The notes under the pieces were generated by a model, which was given only the letters and a program-made list of their open reading frames with translations, was not told the DNA's origin and made no database searches. From Niebla homalea (taxonomy: Eukaryota; Ascomycota; Lecanoromycetes; Lecanorales; Ramalinaceae), in NCBI GenBank assembly GCA_019925105.1, contig JAHGAU010000020.1, positions 897,501-961,500 on the forward strand: a DNA stretch of 64,000 bases, given 5' to 3'. Position numbers and translations under genes: made by a program. This document shows positions 45,140 to 59,122 of this stretch, piece by piece; within the stretch, counting starts at the first letter, position 1; each line of letters begins with the position of its first letter.

Positions 45140-48100
45140 CTCAGAGATTTATATAAGCCAGCTTACTTAAATCCTTAAGTTTTTTTATTTTATCCTTAAG
45201 GATTTATTTGGATAACGGCTTTTATTAAAATTACTTTATATACGTTCTTTCTATTAAAAACTTATTATTTTTTTATTAATTCCGTATTTAATAAATTACT
45301 TAACGTATTTATTATTATATTTACCCGTCCCGATTTTATTATTACCGTTTACTTTATCCGATCGGCTTTATATAATAAAGTTATCCCGGGTCTTTAATTA
45401 TTAAAAAGACCGATTAAAGCGTTTTCCGTAATTAAAAAAGTAACGGATCGTATTTTATACGGTTAAGTTAAGAAGCTTATTAATAATAAATTTATATTTA
45501 AATTTATATTATAATTTCGTTTTTATTACGTTTATATTATAAGTTTACGGCCGTTAATTAAGCTTATTACCTTTAATCTTAATAATAATAATAATATTAA
45601 TATATAAGAAATTAAAGTTTATTATATATAAAGGCTTTTTACTTAATAACTTAATTAACCTAAGGTTTTACCCCTATAAATTCCGTAAACGGGAAGGTAA
45701 TTATACGTATTAACCGGATATACCTTATTTACCTAAATATTTTATTAATAATCTTAGCCGTTTTTCCCTTAATATAAATAACCTTAAATTAAAATACGGA
45801 ATATAACGTTAAAATCAGAAACTTTATAAAGTTTATACCATAATAAATATAAGGTATCCTTTAAAAATATTTTATTAAATACGTTTCTTTATAAATATTA
45901 TAATATTTATATTAAATTTCCTTTAATTAAGAAATTTTAATTTACCGTTATATAAAAAAGGGATTTAAATTATTTAACCCTTAAAAGGATTATAATAAAA
46001 TATTACTCTTTTAAAATTAAGCCTTAAGGTAAAAAGAATACGTTTAAAAAGAAATATTAATTATTATTTACCGGTATTATAAGATTTATTTTATAATTCT
46101 TTATTATTTTAATCCGGAAAAATAACTTAAAATATATAAGGTTTTTATAATATACCGGGTTTATTTCTTTAAGTTATTAATTTTATATATCCTTAATTTT
46201 ATAATTTAATATTATTATATTTTTATTAATTATATAATAATTTATAATTAAAATAAACCGGAAAACTAAACGGTTTATAATACGGATAGGATTTACGGCA
46301 TTTTAAGACTTTATTTTAATATAGTAATTTCTTTAACTTTACGGTTAATTATTATAATAACGTTAAGATATAAAGATAAAAAGGATTAAGCTTATTATAA
46401 TTAAAATAAAAATAAATATATAACGTTTAATTTTAAGTATTAGCGTAATTATATATATTATAATTATAAGGGTTTTTATAAAACCCGGAATAATACTTAA
46501 TAAAGTAATCTTAATACGTTATTATTTAAGTAGCCTTATAATAAATAATTAATTAACTCCGTAATTATCTTTTCGTCTTTAATAAATATTAATAAAAGTT
46601 TATTTTATTATATAATAAATATAAATAATAATTAAATAAATAAAAAAGTTTTACTTAAAGTTAAAAAGTAAGATTTTTAATTATATTATTATCCGGATTA
46701 TAATTACTGCTTATTAATAAAGTAATTAAACCATTTTAAGGTAAAATTAAATTATTATAACCTTAATAAGTCCGTAATTTATTTATTTTACCCGTTAATT
46801 ATAAAGGACCTTACCGTATTAAATAATAATATCTATAAATAATTGGTTAAAAACCGTTTTATTATTTATATATACGTCTTTAATAAATTATATATATATT
46901 CTTTATTAATTTTAATTCCTAAGTATAATAATGGATAACGCCGTATTTACGATTTTTTATACTTTTATAAAGAATTTATTAATAATAGAATTAACGTCCT
47001 TAATAAAGCCTTTAAGTATACGTTTATTAATAAAACGATTAACGTAGTAATTATATAGGGCCCGGGCTTTATATTTATTAAAAAGGACTTATTTAATACC
47101 TTCCGTTATATCTTAATAATTATAAATAACCGGTAATTATTTAAATTTACGTAAAATAATATTTATTATATTAAGTATTTCTTTTTCTTTAAATTAAAAA
47201 CCGTATTATTCTTATTTAATTTCATAATAAAAGGCTTATATTAAATACTTATCGTTAAACTTAATTTTAATATTGTACTTTATTATTTAAATAACTTTTT
47301 CGGTATATTCTTATTAAGGACCAATTTTAAGGTTTTTAATTAGGCCTTTAATTACTTATATAATAAACTTAAGTTATTTATAAACTTTAAGAAAAACTTT
47401 ATAAATATTATATTTAACTTTTTAAGTATTAAAATAAATATTATAATAATAAAAATACGTTTATCGTAAAATAAATTATAATAAATAATTTAAGATATTA
47501 AGGATACCTTTAAGAACCGCTTAATTAAATATATTATATTTAAGTTTTTAATAGGTTTATTAAGTTTTATAGTTAAAATAATATTATTAAAACGGCCTTT
47601 TCTTTATAAACTATATAATAAGCTTATAAAAACTGATTATCAATAGATTTATATAAATAATAAAATCCGTAAGGATTTTTTTAATAATAAAGGTTATTAA
47701 ATAACTATAATAACTTATATTTAAAACGGTTTTTAATAATCCGGTTATAGTATTACCTTTATATTAACGCGTTATTTATTTACGGTATAAGTGGCTATTT
47801 ATTTAAAAATATTAAGGACGTATTTACCCCGGAATTTACCTTTATTTATAAGTTATTTCCTCAGTTAAAAAAAGCTTATATAAACGTTCTTAAAATAATA
47901 ATTATACTTAAGGCTTTACGGCAATAATATACCGTATTAATAAGGAATTTAATAATAATCTATTTAAATAATACGGAGGTTATTTACGGTATTAAGAACC
48001 TAACCGTATAAAGTTAGGTTATAAATATTATTTATTAATTAACCTTTATTTTACTCCCGGACAATATTAAGTATATTACGGAATAAATCTTTATTAAAAA

Positions 48101-49162
48101 TAATTAAATAATTAACTAAATTTTAAGATTTAAATAAAAAAAAATTATTAATAATTTATTTTAACTTATATATTTATATATATTACGATTATACCGGACT
48201 ATAAATATATTAAAAACGGGTAAAACGTAAATTAAATTAATTTATAAGCGGTATAATATTTATATTTTAATTTTATATTAAATATAAAATTATTATATAA
48301 TATAAAGAGTAATTCCTACTTTAAATAATATATTATATATAAAGTTTACCCGGTTATTTTTACTTTATTTTTTATACTTATTAAATAATATATATACCTT
48401 ATTAATACCAGAAAATTACCTTATAAGATTATTAAAAGCTATTTTACCGCCGTTAAATTAATATATATTAATTAAGGCGTTAAAAACCTCAAGGTTTTCC
48501 AATATTTAATACTTTAACATTTTATATATAACGTAAAGAGATTATAAAGTAAATATATATAAAAGGAACGGCTTCTTATTATTAATAATATTTTTATTAA
48601 GTTTATACGTAGCTTTAATATTATTACTAAATTTAACTTTATTATATAAGCCGTTTTTTATTTTATTTATATAGGCTTTTTATAAGTAAAGGAGTTTATT
48701 TATAATAAAGCCGACTTTAAACCGGACTTTAAAAAATATTATATAATCCGATTATATATAAAATTTAAAGATAACTATATAAAGCTTTATATTTTAACGT
48801 TAAAAACGGATATTTTCTAGGAAAAAATTATTTTTAAAATTATAATAACCTTTAATAAAGCTTATCTTATACGGTCTTTAAAAAACCTATATTTTTAAAT
48901 AACGGCTTTATTATAAGCTTTATTCTTTTTTTTTTATTTTAAAATTATTTATATAGGATTTTATTATTAATATATTATATAAATAATTTATATAATATAG
49001 TATCCGCAATAATTACTCCGGTTATTTTTTCCGTTAAGGCGTAATTATAAACGTATAAAGAGTTAAGTTAAATATTAAGTTTATTAAAAAACTTAATAAA
49101 TAAAAATTAAATATATATTAACTTTATATTAACTTAATTAATAATATTATCCTTATAATATT
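45140..49162 (+). mobile_element. RIP-degraded tyrosine-recombinase retrotransposon (DIRS/Ngaro type)
   Basis: AT-rich, stop-riddled, but three domains can still be followed on the plus strand. A reverse transcriptase runs about 47040-47650: KKDLFNTFRY, FFFFKLKTVLFLFN, then YLNNFF at 47284, where YLDD is expected, and LIGLLSFIVKIILLKRPFL. An RNase H-like stretch follows. A tyrosine recombinase runs about 48570-48900: NNIFIKFIRSFN, YIGFL then a stop, VKEF, YNKADFKPDFKKYYIIR, LKTDIF. The RT-RH-YR order is that of DIRS/Ngaro elements. Each change examined is a C-to-T or G-to-A type (for example DD to NN). The left limit is where composition changes. The right limit is taken at the LINE tail; neither terminus was identified. 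Confidence 0.75.
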
Positions 49163-52100
49163 ATTGATTGATTGATTGATTTATATTACGGATCTAATTA
49201 AGTTAATTCCGGCGTTCTTTAATACTCGGCCATTTAGCCTTATTAATAACCGTAAAAAACCCGATATCTATAACGTTAAGAATAAAAACCGGTGTCTACC
49301 CAGCCTTTACTTACGTCTTAAGGGCTAAAAGCATTTATGGCCGTTTAAAGAATAAGAATTTATTTATATACCTTTTTTAAGAAAACCTATAATATTATAA
49401 TTAAATTTATTTAAGGGTTACCCTTAAACTTATTGCTTTTCCGTTACTTTACGGGTCTAATTAATATTAAATTTCAGAATTCCGATTATATTATTAAATA
49501 TCCTTATTAATATATATATTATTATTACCTTATTTATATAACTTTATCGACCGATATAGTATCGCCTTTTATATTATCCCGGTATTTATAGCCCTTTTAG
49601 CCCCCTATTAAGTATAGTTTTCCCGCCGTTACTTTTTACCCCCGGGTTAACGGTGAAGTTTCTTAATTAAATCCTTAATTATTATTTTTATTTCCTTGGT
49701 TAAGTTGAATTATAATAATAAGCCCGTAATTATTATAAATTTAACGGCTATTTTAATATCCTTTTTATTAATAAGTATTTAACGATAATCGTTAATCCTT
49801 ACTTTTTTAATTAATCCTAATCTAAGTTCCTTAAATAGTAAATAGGAGATTAATATATATATAACGTTTTACTTTCGCTATTTATATTCGTAATTAACGT
49901 TAATCCGGTTATTAACGTATATAATAAAGAAAAAGTAAATTAAGCCGTTCTTATTTATCCGGAATTAAATTATTAATATATTATCGTTTTTCCTTATAAT
50001 CCCGTAACGCCGGAGATACTTATTAATAACCTTATCGCTATTTAACGCCGGGTACCGTCGCCCTTAAAAAATCGATTTTTTATATTTACGTTAACGTTTT
50101 ATTTACCTTTTTATAATTTATAGGGTAATCACCGTTAACTTCGCCCTTATAATTTTCTTTTCCTCCGTTATTTTTACTTTAAGTAAGAGTTCATATATTT
50201 TTACGTTAACTTTTTAAACGTAAATTAAGTCGACCTTTTTTTTAATTTATTTTAATTTAACTTCTATAAAAAGGGTAAATACCGCCTTTTTACGCTTTCT
50301 TATTTAAGGCTTTTTATAGTTTTAATTAATACGTTTATTTCTTATTAACGTAATTAAATTTATATCCCTTTTAAGCCTTATTTAAGTGACTATTTAGTTT
50401 AAGGTTAGCTTTATTAATAATATAAAGACCTCGGATTCTAGTACCGGGACGGGAGTTACTTTATATACTTTATTTATTATTCTTAAGTATCGGTTTTAAA
50501 TTTTTTATAATTATTAAACGGGCTTTTTTTTATATTCAGGCGTATTTTCAGGTATATATTAAATAATTATTACGTACGTTATTATAGGTTTTATAACCGC
50601 TTAATAAACGGTTTTAACCTTCTATAAAATAGCTTTTTACGTTAATACTATAAAATAAATAAGGCCCTTTTTTTATAAAATTATCTTCTTTTAAACCTTT
50701 TTTATATAGTTTTTTTAATTTAATTTTTTATTAATTTATAAATTAAGTATCTTAATATTAGTTTCCGGTTTTACCGTTATATTATTTAAGTTTATTATAG
50801 TTATTATATTATATAGCTTTAAACTCCTTATTATATAGACAAGCTTATATTTATATGGGGTAAATTAGGCTTTATATATCTTTATTTATTATAAATAGAT
50901 TTTATAAGCTTATTTTAACTTTAAATAATTTATATAAATAGATATATTATAAGTTAAAAGGTAAATATTATTAATAAAGCCTTTTATTTAAATTTTTTAT
51001 TTTAACTTTATTAAGTCTTCAATAAATAAGCCGTTAAAAAATAAAAATAAGATTAAAAAAATAAATAACCCTTAAGGAATCCTTATTATCGTAAGCTTTA
51101 TTATATTTATCTTCTATCTTAGGTTAATTAACGTCGCTCGGTTACTTAAGAAATTCTTTATTTAATTTATAAAAAAAAATAAAATTTTTTTTTTCCGTAA
51201 ATTATATAATAACTTTTAATAATTTACTTTATTAAACGCCCTTATAATATTTAAGGAAAGAAAACTTATAACGTATTTTTTTTTATAACTTTATACTGTA
51301 TATATATTATTAATTAAGCTTTTAAAAGCCGTCTTTATTAACCGTCTTCTTTTTACTTTTATTTATTAATCGGGGAGTAATTTATATTTTTTTATATAAT
51401 TATTTAGGATCTTTATAATTACCGTTTTTAAAGTTTTCCTTAACGTATAAAGGAGTATTATAGATTTATATAACTTTATTTCTAAGTAATTTAATTTAAC
51501 CGGTTTCTTAAGGATAATTATTTTAATTTCCTTAAATTTACGGGGGTAATATCTTATATTAAAGTAAGCTTAAAATAGGTAAATAAAGATTTTTCCGAAT
51601 AATAATGTTACTATAAATAAAAACTTATTTAATATACCGTTAAGTTTAAGGGCCTTATCCTTTTTTAATTTATTAATTATTTTAATTATTATTTTTTAAG
51701 TTATTATTTTACTTATTATTATTAATTTAGGATATACTATATTATTAATATTTATTAAGTTAACTTCCGGTAATAGGGGAAAGAACGCCTTTTTAAAAGT
51801 TTTAATTTTACCGTTAAAGGTATTTATTACCGTACCGTTTAGTTTTTTTAAGGATAAAAACTTGGGGATAAATTTGGGTTTTCCACTTTATTCCTTACCG
51901 TATTTTATTAACTTTTAAACGCTATAAAGGGAAACCGTTAAATTATATATTATAGCCCGGAAGTATATTTATTTAGCCTTCCGGATAATTTTCTCCTTTT
52001 TTTTTTAAGCTTTTTTTAACCGCTAAAGCGTCTCCCGGTTTTTATATTTGGTAACTTACTTTATAAGTGCTTTTATTTCTATAATTGCCTTTATATATTT

Positions 52101-53346
52101 TTTATTTTAATAGGTTTTAACTCTTTAAAATAGCTTTATTATTAAGATTATAACGTTAATTATTTTATTTAAAGCTTTTATTATTTACTTTATAAAACGG
52201 TTAATTTATTCTTTATTATTAAGTTAAAAATACTCCGTTAATTAAAATATTATTTTTATCGCTTTTATTAATATTTCGGCTTCTTTAACCGTTTTTTATA
52301 TTTATTTAAACGGTAAAAACAGAATTATATTAATAAATTAATTTAAAGTTATTTATATTAAGATATAATTTAAACCGTATTTTAAATCCTTTTAAAGTCC
52401 GTATATTATAATTAAGTTAATAATATTTTCTAAATTAAATATTAAATTAATTATAGTCTTAAATTTACGGCTTTCTTATATAATAATTTTTTTTAACGTT
52501 AATAATGTAAAATTAAATTATATAATAATTATTAATAACTCCTTAAATTTAATATAATTAATCGTATAATTATCCTTATTCTATTAAACGTAATAAAGAT
52601 TAAAGTCCCCTATTAAAAGGTATTTACCGGGTACGGTTATAATATTTTTAAGTAACGGGATTATAAAGGGTTTTTTCCTATTGGTTAATAACGGATTATA
52701 TATATTATAAATATTTAAAATACCCTTAATATCCCCCTTTTATATAATCCGGAATATATATAGGTTCCCTCCGTAATAAGTAACGTTTTAATTATTTATA
52801 TTTAATTTCTTATTAATAAAAAGTATATCCGCGTTATTTTATTATTTTTAAAGGTTAAGTAAAAACTATCTCCCGGATTAATTAAAGAGTAAATATATAA
52901 ACTATATAACGGCTTTTATATCGTTATAATATCGATATTTTTTACCTTTTTGGATTTAAATATCGGTATTATAACTTTAATTACTTCTTTACGTACGTTA
53001 TATTATATTATTTTTAAAAGCGTAAATATATTAGATATTAACGTCCGTTAAGCTCCCTTTATTAACTTTTATTTATATAAACGGTCTCTTTTTAAGGTTA
53101 AGCGTTATTTATCTTAATCTTTTTATTATGACCGTAATCCCGGTCGGGCGGCCGGCCTTAAGGGTTAATATCGCTATAAGCTTCCTTTTCTTTACGTTAT
53201 TAATTATTATACTTTATTTTTCCCCGTTTAATAAGTTCCGTTTACGTTTTAAAATCGTTTTTAATTATTTCGCCGGTTTAAATTTATATGAATTATAACG
53301 TTAAACCTTAATTATTATCTTAGTTTCCTTACATTAAGTTTCCTTT
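49163..53346 (-). mobile_element. LINE copy B, 3' part (older copy, interrupted)
   Basis: Minus-strand LINE whose 3' end is the (ATCA)n-type tail, seen as attgattgattgattgat at 49163-49180. Its sequence matches copy A in reverse complement all the way to 53346. There it is split by copy A, and it resumes at 59123. Together the two parts are about 5.77 kb, the same as copy A, so B was full length. RIP has removed all open frames. Confidence 0.88.
53336..53346 (+). repeat. Target-site duplication, 5' side of LINE copy A
   Basis: AAGTTTCCTTT, repeated exactly at 59112-59122. Removing copy A and one repeat restores the uninterrupted sequence of copy B. Confidence 0.9.
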
Positions 53347-56300
53347 GAGAAAATAGCGACGAACAATGGGACCTTAGAGGTCAGAAACGATGCACGTATG
53401 TATAGCTCAAGTAATAGTAAGGATAGTACCTTAAATGCGATAAGCGGAAGCGGAATAATAAGGGTAAAAGGGGAGGAAGGGTAAGTGGCCCAGGTTAATA
53501 GGAACGGTAATAAGTCGCATGAATAACGCGATAAATACGAGATAAAAAGGCCTTAAATTAAATAGAAAGCTTATAATTAATAAGATATACGTAAAGAAAC
53601 GCGTATAACGCGTAAAGGTATTATTATAAAAAATAATAAATAAAGGGTAAAGGGGACAAAGACGATACGCGGGGATAAATAAAGGGTAAACGGAGGCGTA
53701 AAAGGCCTTATTAAGTATATATAAACTAAAAGAAAGTTAAATAAAGATAAAAAGATATTAAGTAGATAAGAATAAACTATAAAAAAAAATAATTACCGGA
53801 TATATAAGGGAAAAATAAAAAAAAAAGAAATAATAAAGGTATTAAAAAACCTTCTTATAACTATATAAAAGGATATTACGTTAAAGACTTAACTAATACT
53901 ATAAATCAGGCTATAAAGAGTAAAAGATTTTTATATAAAAATAAAAAAAAATTTAAAAAAGTTAAAAAGGTTATACGGAGCTTAAAAAACGGTAATAAAA
54001 GCGTTGGTAGACAAAGGTAAAAAGAAATAAAAAAGATATATATAAAATAAAGGAATAACGGGAAAGGCTTTAAGGAAGGGAACGGGGATAAGCTAAATAA
54101 TAAGGATTATAAAGGCGGCGTTAATATTAATAATAAAGGAAATAAGGATAAAGGAGAAAACGGCGGCGTTAAAGAAAATAAGGATAATAATTATATAATT
54201 ATCGGGCGAAAAAGAAAGGAATATAACGGTAAAAGTAAACCCGTTATAATTAATAAAAACGTTTAAGGTAATAAGAAAACCATTAATAAAGCAGATTATT
54301 ACGGTATATAAACTATAAAGCGGAAATATCCTCCTTAATATAATTTTATTAAAGGCAAAAAAAAGGTTAAAGAAGTTAAAAAGATAGGCCGGTAAAAAGG
54401 GGTATAAAACAGTAAAAGTATTAAGATAATCCTTTATTATCGCGGTAAACGGAATATATTTAATAAAATTTACGGGGGAGGAAGGGGAAATTACCTTAAA
54501 GCGGATAAAGAAAAAGAATACGGTCTTTTATTTTAAGCTAAAAATTATTAATTATAGTTTCCTTATTATAATAAAGAAACTAAACGTTTTTAATTATATA
54601 AAGAAATACTTTACGGTTATTTTAAACGTAACGTTAATAAAAATATACGACGATATCCTTAATAAAAGGGTAATAAAGGGTAAGTTTTTTAAATTAATAA
54701 GACTTTAAGACCGGGTAACGGATATTTATTAATACTTTAAATATTAAGGGTACGGACATATTATTATGAGGTACCTTAATAGTATAAAGTACGTAATATA
54801 TATTAAAGGGTATAATATATATAAATACGCTGGCTTAATAATAAAAGGCTTAACGAAGAATATACCGAAATATACGGCATATAATAATAATAGTTACTTA
54901 ACGTAAGACTTATGGTATACGGTAAAAGTGAAAAAAACTTAACATAAAAAGATTAGGATAACGATTAAGGTTTAATATTATAATTTGTACGAACTTAAAC
55001 CGGTAAAATAATTAAAGACGGTCTTAAGATACGAATAAAGCTTATTAAACGGAAAAGGGTAAAGCGCGGTAACCGATAACGCGAAAAAGAGGAAGTTTAT
55101 AGTAATATTAATTCTTAAAACTAACCGCTTAACCAGGATTATTATTATAATAAAAAAATTAGGATAAATAACGCTTAACTTTAAAAAGAAACCGTTTATA
55201 TAAATAAAAGTTAATGAAGAAAGCCTAATAAACGTTAATATTTAATATATTTACGCTTTTAAGGATAATATAATATAACATATATAAAGAAGTAATTAAA
55301 GCCGTAATATTAATATTCAGATTTAAGGAAATAAAGGATATCGATATTATAGCGATATAGGAGCCGTTATATAATCTATATACCCACTTTTTAATTAACC
55401 CGGAAAATAATTTCTATTTAACCTTTAAAAGTAATAAAACGATATAAATATATTTTTTTATTAATAAGAAATTAAATATAAATAGTTAAGACGTTACCTA
55501 TTACGGAAGGAATTTATATATACTCCGGATCGTATAAAAAGGGGATATTAAGGGTACTTTAAATATTTATAATATATATAATCCGTTACCGGCCAATAAG
55601 AAGGGATTTTTTACGATCCCGTTACTTAAAAATATTATAATTATACTTAATAAATACTTCTTAATAAAGGACTTTAATCTTTATTATATTTAATAAAATA
55701 AAAATAATTATATAATTAATTATATTAAATTTAAGGAATTATTAATAATTATTATATAATTTAATTTTATATTATTAACGTTAAAAAAGGTTATTATATA
55801 AGAAAACCATAAACTTAAGATTATAATTAACTTAATATTTAACTTAAAAAATATTATTAATTTAATTATAATATATAAACTTTAAAAGGACTTAAAATAC
55901 GGTTTAAATTACATCTTAATATAAATAACCTTAAATTAATCTATTAATATAACTCCGCTTTTATTATTTAAATAAATATAAAAAATAATTAAGGAAACTA
56001 AAATATTAATAAAAATAATAGAAATAATATCTTAATTAACGGAATATCCCCGGTTTAATAATAAGGAATAAATTGACCGTTTTATAAAGTGGGTAATAAA
56101 GGCTTTAAATAAAGTGGTTAATATTATAGTTTTAATAATAAAGCCGTTTTAAAGAGTTAAAACCTATTAAAATAAAAAGTATATAAAGGCGATTATAAAG
56201 GTAAAAACGCTTATAAAGTAAATTACCAAATATAAAAACCGGGAGATACTTTAACGGTTAAAGGAAACGTAAAAGGAAAAGGAAAGAATTATTTAAAAGA

Positions 56301-59111
56301 TTAAATAGATATACTTCCGGGCTATAATATATAACTTAATAGTTTCTCTTTATAATATCTAAAAGCTAATAAAATATAATAGGGAACGGAGTAAAAAACT
56401 TAAACTTATTTTTAAGTTTTTACCCTTAAAAAATTAAATAATACGATAATAAATACCTTTAACGGTAAAATTAAGGCTCTTAAAGGGGCGTTCTTTCCCC
56501 CGTTACTGGAAGTTAACTTAATAAATATTAACGGTACGGTATATCCTAAATTAATAATAATAAATAAAATAATAACCTAAAAAATAATAATTAAAATAAT
56601 TAATAAACCGAAGAAGGATAAGGCCCCCGGACTTAATAATATATTAAATAAGTTCCTATCTATAATAACGTTATTATTTAAAAAGGTTTTTATTTATTTA
56701 TTTTAAGCTTATTTTAATATAGGATATTACCCCCGTAAATTTAAGGAAATTAAGACGATTATCCTTAAGAAGCCGGTTAAGTTAAATTACTTAAAGGTAA
56801 AGTTATATAGATTTATAATACTCCTTTATACGTTAAAGAAAGCTTTAAAAACGGTAATTATAAAGATTTTAAGTAATTATATAGAAAGGTATAAGTTATT
56901 CCTTAATTAATAAATAAGGATAAAAAAAGGACGGTTAACGGAAACGGTTTTTAAAGGCTTAATCGATAATATATATATAATATAAAATTATAAAAAGAAA
57001 TACGTTATAAGTCTTTTTTCCTTAAATATTATAAAGGCGTTTAATAAAGTAAATTATTAAAGGTTATTATATAATTTACGGAAAAAAAAAATTTTACCTT
57101 TCTTTATAAATTAAATAAAGAGTTTCTTAAGTAACCGAATAATATTAATCAGCCTGGAATAAAAGATAAATATAATAAAGCCCGTAATAATAAGGATTCC
57201 CTAAAGGTTATTTATTTCCTTAATTTTATTCCTATTCTTTAATAACCCGTTTATTAAAAACTTAACGAAGTTAAAATAAAAAATTTAAATAAAAAGCTTT
57301 ATTAATAATATTTATTTTTTAACTTATAATACGTTTACTTATATAAACTATTTAAAGTTAAAATAAGCCTATAAAGTCTATTTATAATAAATAAAAATAT
57401 ATAAGGCCCAATTTACCCCGTATAAGTATAAGTTTATTTATATAATAAAGAATTTAAAGTTATATAATATAATAGTTATAATAGACTTAAATAATATAAT
57501 AATAAAACCGGAAGTTAATATTAGGGTATTTAACTTATAAATTAATAAAAAACTGGATTAAAAGGATTATATAAAAAAGGTTTAAAAGAAAATAGTTTTA
57601 TAAGAAAAAAACCTTATTTATTTTACGGCGTTAACGTAGGGAGCTACCTTATAAAAGGTTAAAACCGTTTACTAGGCGGTTATAAAGTTTATAATAACGT
57701 ACGTAATAATTATTTAATATATACTTAAAGGTACGCTTAAATATAGGAAAAAGCCCGTTTAATAATTATAAAAAGTTTAAAACTGATACTTAAAAGTAAT
57801 AAATAAAGTATATAAAGTGATTCCCGTCCCGGTATTAAAATCTAAGGTTTTTATATTATTAATAAAGTTAACCTTAAATTAAATAGTTACTTAAGCGAAG
57901 CTTAAAAAAGGTATAAACTTAATTATATTAATAGGAAATAAACGTATTTATTAAAACTATAAAAAGCTTTAAATAAAAAAATATAAAGAAATAATACTTA
58001 CCCCCCTTATAGAAATTAAACTAAAGTAAACCAAAAAAAAAGTCAATTTAACTTATATTTAAAAAGTTAACGTAAAAGTATATAAACTTTTACTTAAAAT
58101 AAAAGTAATAGAAAAGAAGAAAATTATAAAAGCGAAGTTAACGGTAATTACCCTATAAATTATAAAGAAATAAATAAAATATTAATATAAATATAAAGAA
58201 TTAATCCCTTAAAGATAACGGTACTTAACGTTAAATAATAATAAAGTTATTAATAAATATTTCTGGCGTTATAAAATTATAAGGAAAAACGATAACGCGT
58301 TAATAATTTAACTCCGGATAAATAAAAATAGTTTAACTTATTTCCTTTTTATCGTATACGCCGGTAACCGGATTAATATTAATTATAAATATAAATAATA
58401 AAAATAAAACGTTATATATATATTAATCTCCTATTTATTATTTAAGGAGCTTAAATTGGGATTAATTAAAAAAATAGGGATTAATAATTATCGTTAAATA
58501 CTTATTAATAAAAAAGATATTAAAATAATTATTAAATTTATAATAATTACGGGCTTATTATTATAGTTTAACTTAGTTAAAAAAATAAAAAAAATAGTTA
58601 AAAATTTAATTAAGAAATCTCGCCGCTAACTTAAAGGTAAAAAGCAACGGCAGAAAAACTATATTTAATAGGGGGTTAAAAAGGCTATAAATACCGGGGC
58701 GGCGTAGGAAACGATATTATATCGGTTAATAAAATCGTATAAATAAGGTAATAATAATATATATATCGGTAAGGATATTTAATAGTATAATCGGAATTTT
58801 AAAATTTTAACATTGGATAGACCCGTAAGGTAACGGAAAAGTAACAGATTTAAAAATAATCCTTAAGTAGATTCAGTTATAATATTATAGGTTTTCTTAA
58901 AAAAAATATATAAATAAATTCTTACTTTTTAAACGGCCGTAAATGTTCTTAGCCCTTAAGACGTAAGTAAAGGCTGGGTAGATATCGGTTTTTATTCTTA
59001 ACATTATAGATATCGGGTTTTTTGCGGTTACCAGTAAGGCTAAATGGCCGAGTATTAAGGAACGCCGGAATTAGCTTAACTAAATCCGTAATATAAATTA
59101 ATCAATCAATC
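53347..59111 (+). mobile_element. LINE copy A, full length, inserted into copy B
   Basis: A 5765-bp non-LTR retrotransposon of Tad/I type, RIP-inactivated. On the plus strand it keeps traces of an AP endonuclease (DIDIIAI, stop, EP at 55337; FFINKKLN; IKDFNL near 55664, normally GDFNL) and of a reverse transcriptase. The latter has DKAPGLNN at 56617, normally KAPGPDG, then YPRKFKEIKTIILKKPVK, LYRFIILLYTLKKALK, and INN at 57301 where the catalytic DD is expected. The 3' tail is a tetranucleotide run (atcaatcaatc). It has an exact 11-bp target duplication on both sides. The first 200 bases are less mutated than the rest. Confidence 0.9.
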
Positions 59112-59122
59112 AAGTTTCCTTT
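59112..59122 (+). repeat. Target-site duplication, 3' side of LINE copy A
   Basis: AAGTTTCCTTT, identical to 53336-53346 and placed directly after the tetranucleotide tail of copy A. Confidence 0.9.

Noticed and set aside
49163..49180. Plain tetranucleotide microsatellite
   Set aside because: It is the 3' tail of LINE copy B; the same tail ends copy A directly before the target duplication.
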